DNA of 34,069 nucleotides. It comes from JAVBKU01 sp031553875. GTDB lineage: Bacteria > Bacteroidota > Bacteroidia > Bacteroidales > Rikenellaceae. The position numbers and the translations under genes were made by a program. Under the pieces are notes generated by a model that was not told the DNA's origin, searched no databases, and saw nothing but the letters and a program-made list of their open reading frames with translations. This document shows positions 31,363-34,069 of the stretch, piece after piece (the stretch's first letter is position 1; each line of letters opens with the position of its first letter). The DNA is taken from positions 1 to 34,069 of the forward strand of contig JAVBKU010000032.1 in the NCBI GenBank assembly GCA_031553875.1, in the 5' to 3' direction.

Positions 31363-32067
31363 ATGGAAGAAAGGATACTTATAGTCGACGACGAGCGCGA
31401 CATCTGCGAAATACTCGAATTCAACCTCTACAACGAAGGCTACTCCGTCGATACGGCCCTATCTGCCGAGGAGGCGCTGGAGAAGCTCTCCTCCGCCCAC
31501 GCGCTGATACTACTGGATGTGATGATGGGCGGCATGTCGGGATACAAGATGGCTGAGAAACTGCGCAGGGATGGTAATAACACGCCTATAATATTTCTCA
31601 CGGCCAAAGACACCGAGAACGATATGCTAACGGGATTCTCCGTGGGAGGCGATGACTACATCTCCAAGCCTTTCTCGATCAAGGAAGTAATAGCGCGCGT
31701 GAAAGCCGTGAAAAGGCGGGCGGCGGCTACCGTGGCGGCAGAAGGAGACGGTAAAGACGACGGCGAAGGCCGTATGGAGGCGGGCGGGCTCACTATCGAC
31801 CTCGACAGCAAGGAACTTCTCGACGGCGACAGAAAAATAACTCTCACCAAGACCGAATTCGAGATATTCAGGCTCCTGGCCTCCAATCCCTCGCGCATCT
31901 ACTCACGCGAGGACATCATCGAACGGCTGTGGAAAGACGCGCCCTACGTGACCGAGCGTACTGTGGACGTGCATATCAACCGCCTGCGCAAGAAGCTGGG
32001 CGACAAGTCAGGCCTTATATCAAGCCGCCCGGGATACGGATACAGATTTAATTCCGACCAGCAATGA
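31363..32067 (+). CDS. PhoB-like response regulator (OmpR family)
   Basis: This 234-aa DNA-binding regulator starts at 31363 (MEERILIVDDE). The receiver domain has the acidic pair Asp9/Asp10, phosphoacceptor Asp52 (LILLDVMM), Thr80 (IIFLTAKD) and Lys102 (ISKPF). An Ala-rich and acidic linker leads to a winged-helix domain from about residue 140 (LTKTEFEIFRLL, ERTVDVHINRLRKKL, SRPGYGYRF). The position in the phosphate locus, and the presence of Pho-box-like repeats at two promoters, point to a PhoB role. That is an inference from context. The stop overlaps the kinase start in ATGA, so the pair is translationally coupled. Confidence 0.9.
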   Translation: MEERILIVDDERDICEILEFNLYNEGYSVDTALSAEEALEKLSSAHALILLDVMMGGMSGYKMAEKLRRDGNNTPIIFLTAKDTENDMLTGFSVGGDDYISKPFSIKEVIARVKAVKRRAAATVAAEGDGKDDGEGRMEAGGLTIDLDSKELLDGDRKITLTKTEFEIFRLLASNPSRIYSREDIIERLWKDAPYVTERTVDVHINRLRKKLGDKSGLISSRPGYGYRFNSDQQ

Positions 32068-33782
32068 AACTATCATTCCAGAAGAGGCTCACACTGAGTT
32101 TCCTCATCATATTCACACTATTCACCATCGGGATCGTGGTGTTCGAGCAGTCGCGTGAACGCCGTTACAAGACCGAGGCAATGGAAGAGAAGCTCGACGC
32201 CTATGCCGATATCGTGAATGCCTACTTAGTAATGTCTGACGATCCGTCGGAGACAGGTGGGGTTATGGGCTTGTTGCCGTCGAATATGCGTCTTACGGTA
32301 ATAAATTCCAAGGGGGGCGTGGTTTACGATAACCTCTTCACCGATCCGTCAGGGCTCGAGAACCATTCCGGGCGCGAGGAGGTGGCGGAAGCGCGCAAAT
32401 ACGGCCGCGGCTCGGACGTCAGGACCTCAGTGTCCAACAACCAGCCCTACCTCTACTATGCTAAGTACTATGGCAACGGTTTCGTGCGCGTGGCCCTGCC
32501 CTACGACATAGAGGTGGAACACTTCCTGCAACCGGACAACGGGTTCCTCTATTTCATCATAGCCCTGTTCATATTGGGTTTCATATTTATTCAGCGCCTG
32601 AGCGACTATTTCGGCAGCTCGATACGCCGCTTGCGCGATTTCGCCGCGGGGGTGTCCAACGGTAACGGGGAGGCCGAGGCCGACCGTTTTCCGGGCGACG
32701 AACTGGGCGAGATCAGCAGGCGCATAGCTTCGAACTACGCCCGAATCAGGGAGAACAAGGCGCAACTATCGGCTGAACGCGAAAAGCTGCTGCTCCATGT
32801 GCAAAGCTCGGCGGAGGGGGTATGTTTCTTCAATCCTGATGGTTCGGTGGCCTTCTACAATGGCCTATTCCTGCAATATTTCAACATCATAAGCAATGGC
32901 TCCGAAAGAGTGGAGGGAATACTCGATCTCGAAATAATGGCCCATGCTAAGGCATTTATATTGTCGGACAGTCATGAAAATTATTTCGAGATGGCCGTCC
33001 GGGCGCAGGGCAAGGAGTTCCTGCTGAGGCTTAACAGATTCGAGGACAGGAGCTTCGAGATAGCCCTTAACGATATCACGAAGCAGGAGAAGACCAAGCA
33101 GCTCAAGCGTGAGATGACGGGCAATATATCGCACGAACTGCGTACACCGGTGACCAGCATCCGCGGATACCTCGAGACCCTGCTCGACGCTCCTCTGCCG
33201 CCCGAGCAGCAGCGCAAATTCATCGAGAAGGCATACAACCAGACTCTCGCCCTGTCGGACCTGATCCGCGACGTAGGCCTGTTGACCCGTATCGACGAGA
33301 CGCCGAGTTCGTTCGACAATCAGCCCATAGACCTGAACAGGATACTCGATCGCCTCGAAACCGAGATGGCCTCTGAACTGAAAGCCAACGGGACCGCCGT
33401 GGAGCGTCACATACCCGCGGGCCTGTCGGTCTACGGCAACGAGGGCCTCGTGTATTCCATATTCCGCAATCTCACCGACAACGTGGTGCGCTATGCGGGC
33501 AAGGGCGCGGGGATAATAGTCCGCGAAATGCCTGCAGGAGGAGGAATGGTAGGGTTGTCGTTCGCCGACACTGGAAAGGGCGTGGACAACGAAGGGCATC
33601 TGGAAAGGATATTCGAGCGTTTCTACCGCGCCGACGAGGGCCGAACACGCAATGTGGGAGGCTCGGGGCTCGGGTTATCAATAGTAAAAAATGCCGTGGC
33701 GTTCCATGGAGGAAGTATCGCCGTCAGAAACCGGAAGGACGGTGGGCTGGAATTTATCTTCTACCTGCCCGAGGGGCGATAG
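32064..33782 (+). CDS. PhoR-like sensor histidine kinase
   Basis: This 572-aa inner-membrane kinase has helix 1 at residues 9-28, a periplasmic domain of about 130 residues, and helix 2 at 161-177. A HAMP-like linker to about 235 and a PAS-like domain (about 240-340) follow. The HisKA domain has phosphoacceptor His357 in NISHELRTPVTS. The ATPase domain has N-box NLTDNVVRYA, G1 ADTGKGVD, F-box IFERFYR and G2 GGSGLGLSIV. E. coli PhoR lacks a large periplasmic domain, so this kinase may sense an extra input or contact PstC/PhoU differently. It overlaps the regulator gene by 4 nt and ends the locus at a strong terminator. Confidence 0.92.
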   Translation: MKLSFQKRLTLSFLIIFTLFTIGIVVFEQSRERRYKTEAMEEKLDAYADIVNAYLVMSDDPSETGGVMGLLPSNMRLTVINSKGGVVYDNLFTDPSGLENHSGREEVAEARKYGRGSDVRTSVSNNQPYLYYAKYYGNGFVRVALPYDIEVEHFLQPDNGFLYFIIALFILGFIFIQRLSDYFGSSIRRLRDFAAGVSNGNGEAEADRFPGDELGEISRRIASNYARIRENKAQLSAEREKLLLHVQSSAEGVCFFNPDGSVAFYNGLFLQYFNIISNGSERVEGILDLEIMAHAKAFILSDSHENYFEMAVRAQGKEFLLRLNRFEDRSFEIALNDITKQEKTKQLKREMTGNISHELRTPVTSIRGYLETLLDAPLPPEQQRKFIEKAYNQTLALSDLIRDVGLLTRIDETPSSFDNQPIDLNRILDRLETEMASELKANGTAVERHIPAGLSVYGNEGLVYSIFRNLTDNVVRYAGKGAGIIVREMPAGGGMVGLSFADTGKGVDNEGHLERIFERFYRADEGRTRNVGGSGLGLSIVKNAVAFHGGSIAVRNRKDGGLEFIFYLPEGR

Positions 33783-33805
33783 AAGGACACGGTAGCATTA
33801 TCGGG

Positions 33806-33841
33806 GCGGCCGGGGCAGTTTGTCCCGGCCGCTTTATTTTT
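33806..33841 (+). terminator. Terminator of the phosphate locus
   Basis: A 12-bp stem (33806-33817 with 33821-33832, one wobble pair) with a 3-nt loop is followed by TTTATTTTT, 23 nt after the kinase stop. Confidence 0.93.
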
Positions 33842-33863
33842 CCGGGGTAGCGGAATGTTATTA

Positions 33864-34051
33864 AGATACTCAACGAGTATCTGCTATCCGCCAATTGCGA
33901 GATATTCACGCCCGGGCGGGGGTCGAGGGAATCCGTTAAAAAACGACGCTGTGTCTAACGACTGTTAGACAGGCCGCAGGCCTGTCTAAAAAGGAGGAGT
34001 TCGACGTTTTAGGATGGACGAAGACTCCTGTCAGTGAATATCCGCAGGCGG
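33864..34051 (+). repeat. 188-nt structured element, copy 2
   Basis: This is the plus-strand copy of the element at 134-321. Hairpin 1 is AGATACTC (33864-33871), AAC, GAGTATCT (33875-33882). After 5 nt the core (33888-34051) opens with CCGCC and GATATTCAC and closes with GTGAATATC and GGCGG. Hairpin 2 spans 33965-33989 as a perfect 11-bp stem with a GCA loop. A weak stem GGAGT/ACTCC lies in the 3' part. It begins 22 nt after the terminator of the kinase gene and points in the same direction as that gene. No coding potential was seen in 33842-34069. Confidence 0.75.
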
Positions 34052-34069
34052 GCGTCACAGACGCTTTAA

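Noticed and set aside
33954..33971. GTCTAAC-GACT-GTTAGAC looks like integron attC core boxes (RYYYAAC and GTTRRRY)
   Set aside because: The boxes are only 4 nt apart, whereas attC sites span at least about 55 nt. There is no integrase or cassette array, and the other copy of the element does not keep the full second box.
1..34069. CRISPR array, tRNA or rRNA gene, transposase, phage or defence genes
   Set aside because: No regularly spaced repeats, tRNA-like cloverleafs, rRNA blocks or matching protein families were seen. The YgjP-type metallopeptidase can neighbour restriction systems, but no such genes are present here.

Overview
The window is a stretch of bacterial chromosome from the Bacteroidales, most likely an Alistipes-like member of the Rikenellaceae. 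Support for this comes from a GC content well above 50%, Bacteroidota-type promoters (TAnnTTTG at -7, TTG about 19-20 nt upstream), weak or absent Shine-Dalgarno sites, a DUF3276 PUR-type protein, a GLUG lipoprotein, and Bacteroidota-style PstC and long PurF-like proteins. The genus is inference. Nothing looks like a phage, plasmid, insertion sequence with transposase, tRNA, rRNA or CRISPR array. Most genes are housekeeping genes.

Layout. Positions 1-377 are non-coding and hold parts of two dispersed structured repeats plus the aroE terminator. Positions 378-11491 run leftward: mnmA, a DedA/YqaA-type membrane protein and aroE; a DUF3276 protein with its own promoter and terminator; an S41 protease; then a series of a small coiled-coil protein, an ABC1/UbiB-like kinase, an RluA-type pseudouridine synthase, ettA and hisS. 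prfA runs rightward from 11618. A GLUG-repeat lipoprotein and a PurF-like amidotransferase run leftward. From 16241 onward everything is rightward: rpe, an ABC-F ATPase coupled to rlmB, an M20 deacylase with argH, a YgjP-type metallopeptidase, and a TPR protein.

Positions 25384-33841 are a complete phosphate-acquisition and phosphate-sensing locus: an OprO/OprP-type porin, pstS, pstC, pstA, pstB, phoU, a PhoB-like response regulator and a PhoR-like sensor kinase, ending in a strong terminator. Phosphate would cross the outer membrane through the porin, be bound by PstS and imported by PstCAB, while PhoU and the two-component pair set expression. Both the porin and pstS promoters carry 7-bp direct repeats of GTAAyAn type at an 11-bp period, placed exactly 30 bp before the -7 box. 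These are good candidates for the binding site of the response regulator encoded downstream.

The least expected signals are non-coding. A 188-nt element occurs once at each end of the window in inverted orientation, each copy just downstream of a gene terminator. Its two hairpins differ in sequence between copies but keep the same stem and loop lengths, with several compensatory base-pair changes. PstC carries a periplasmic insert that resembles part of PstS. A branched palindromic element separates pstB from phoU.
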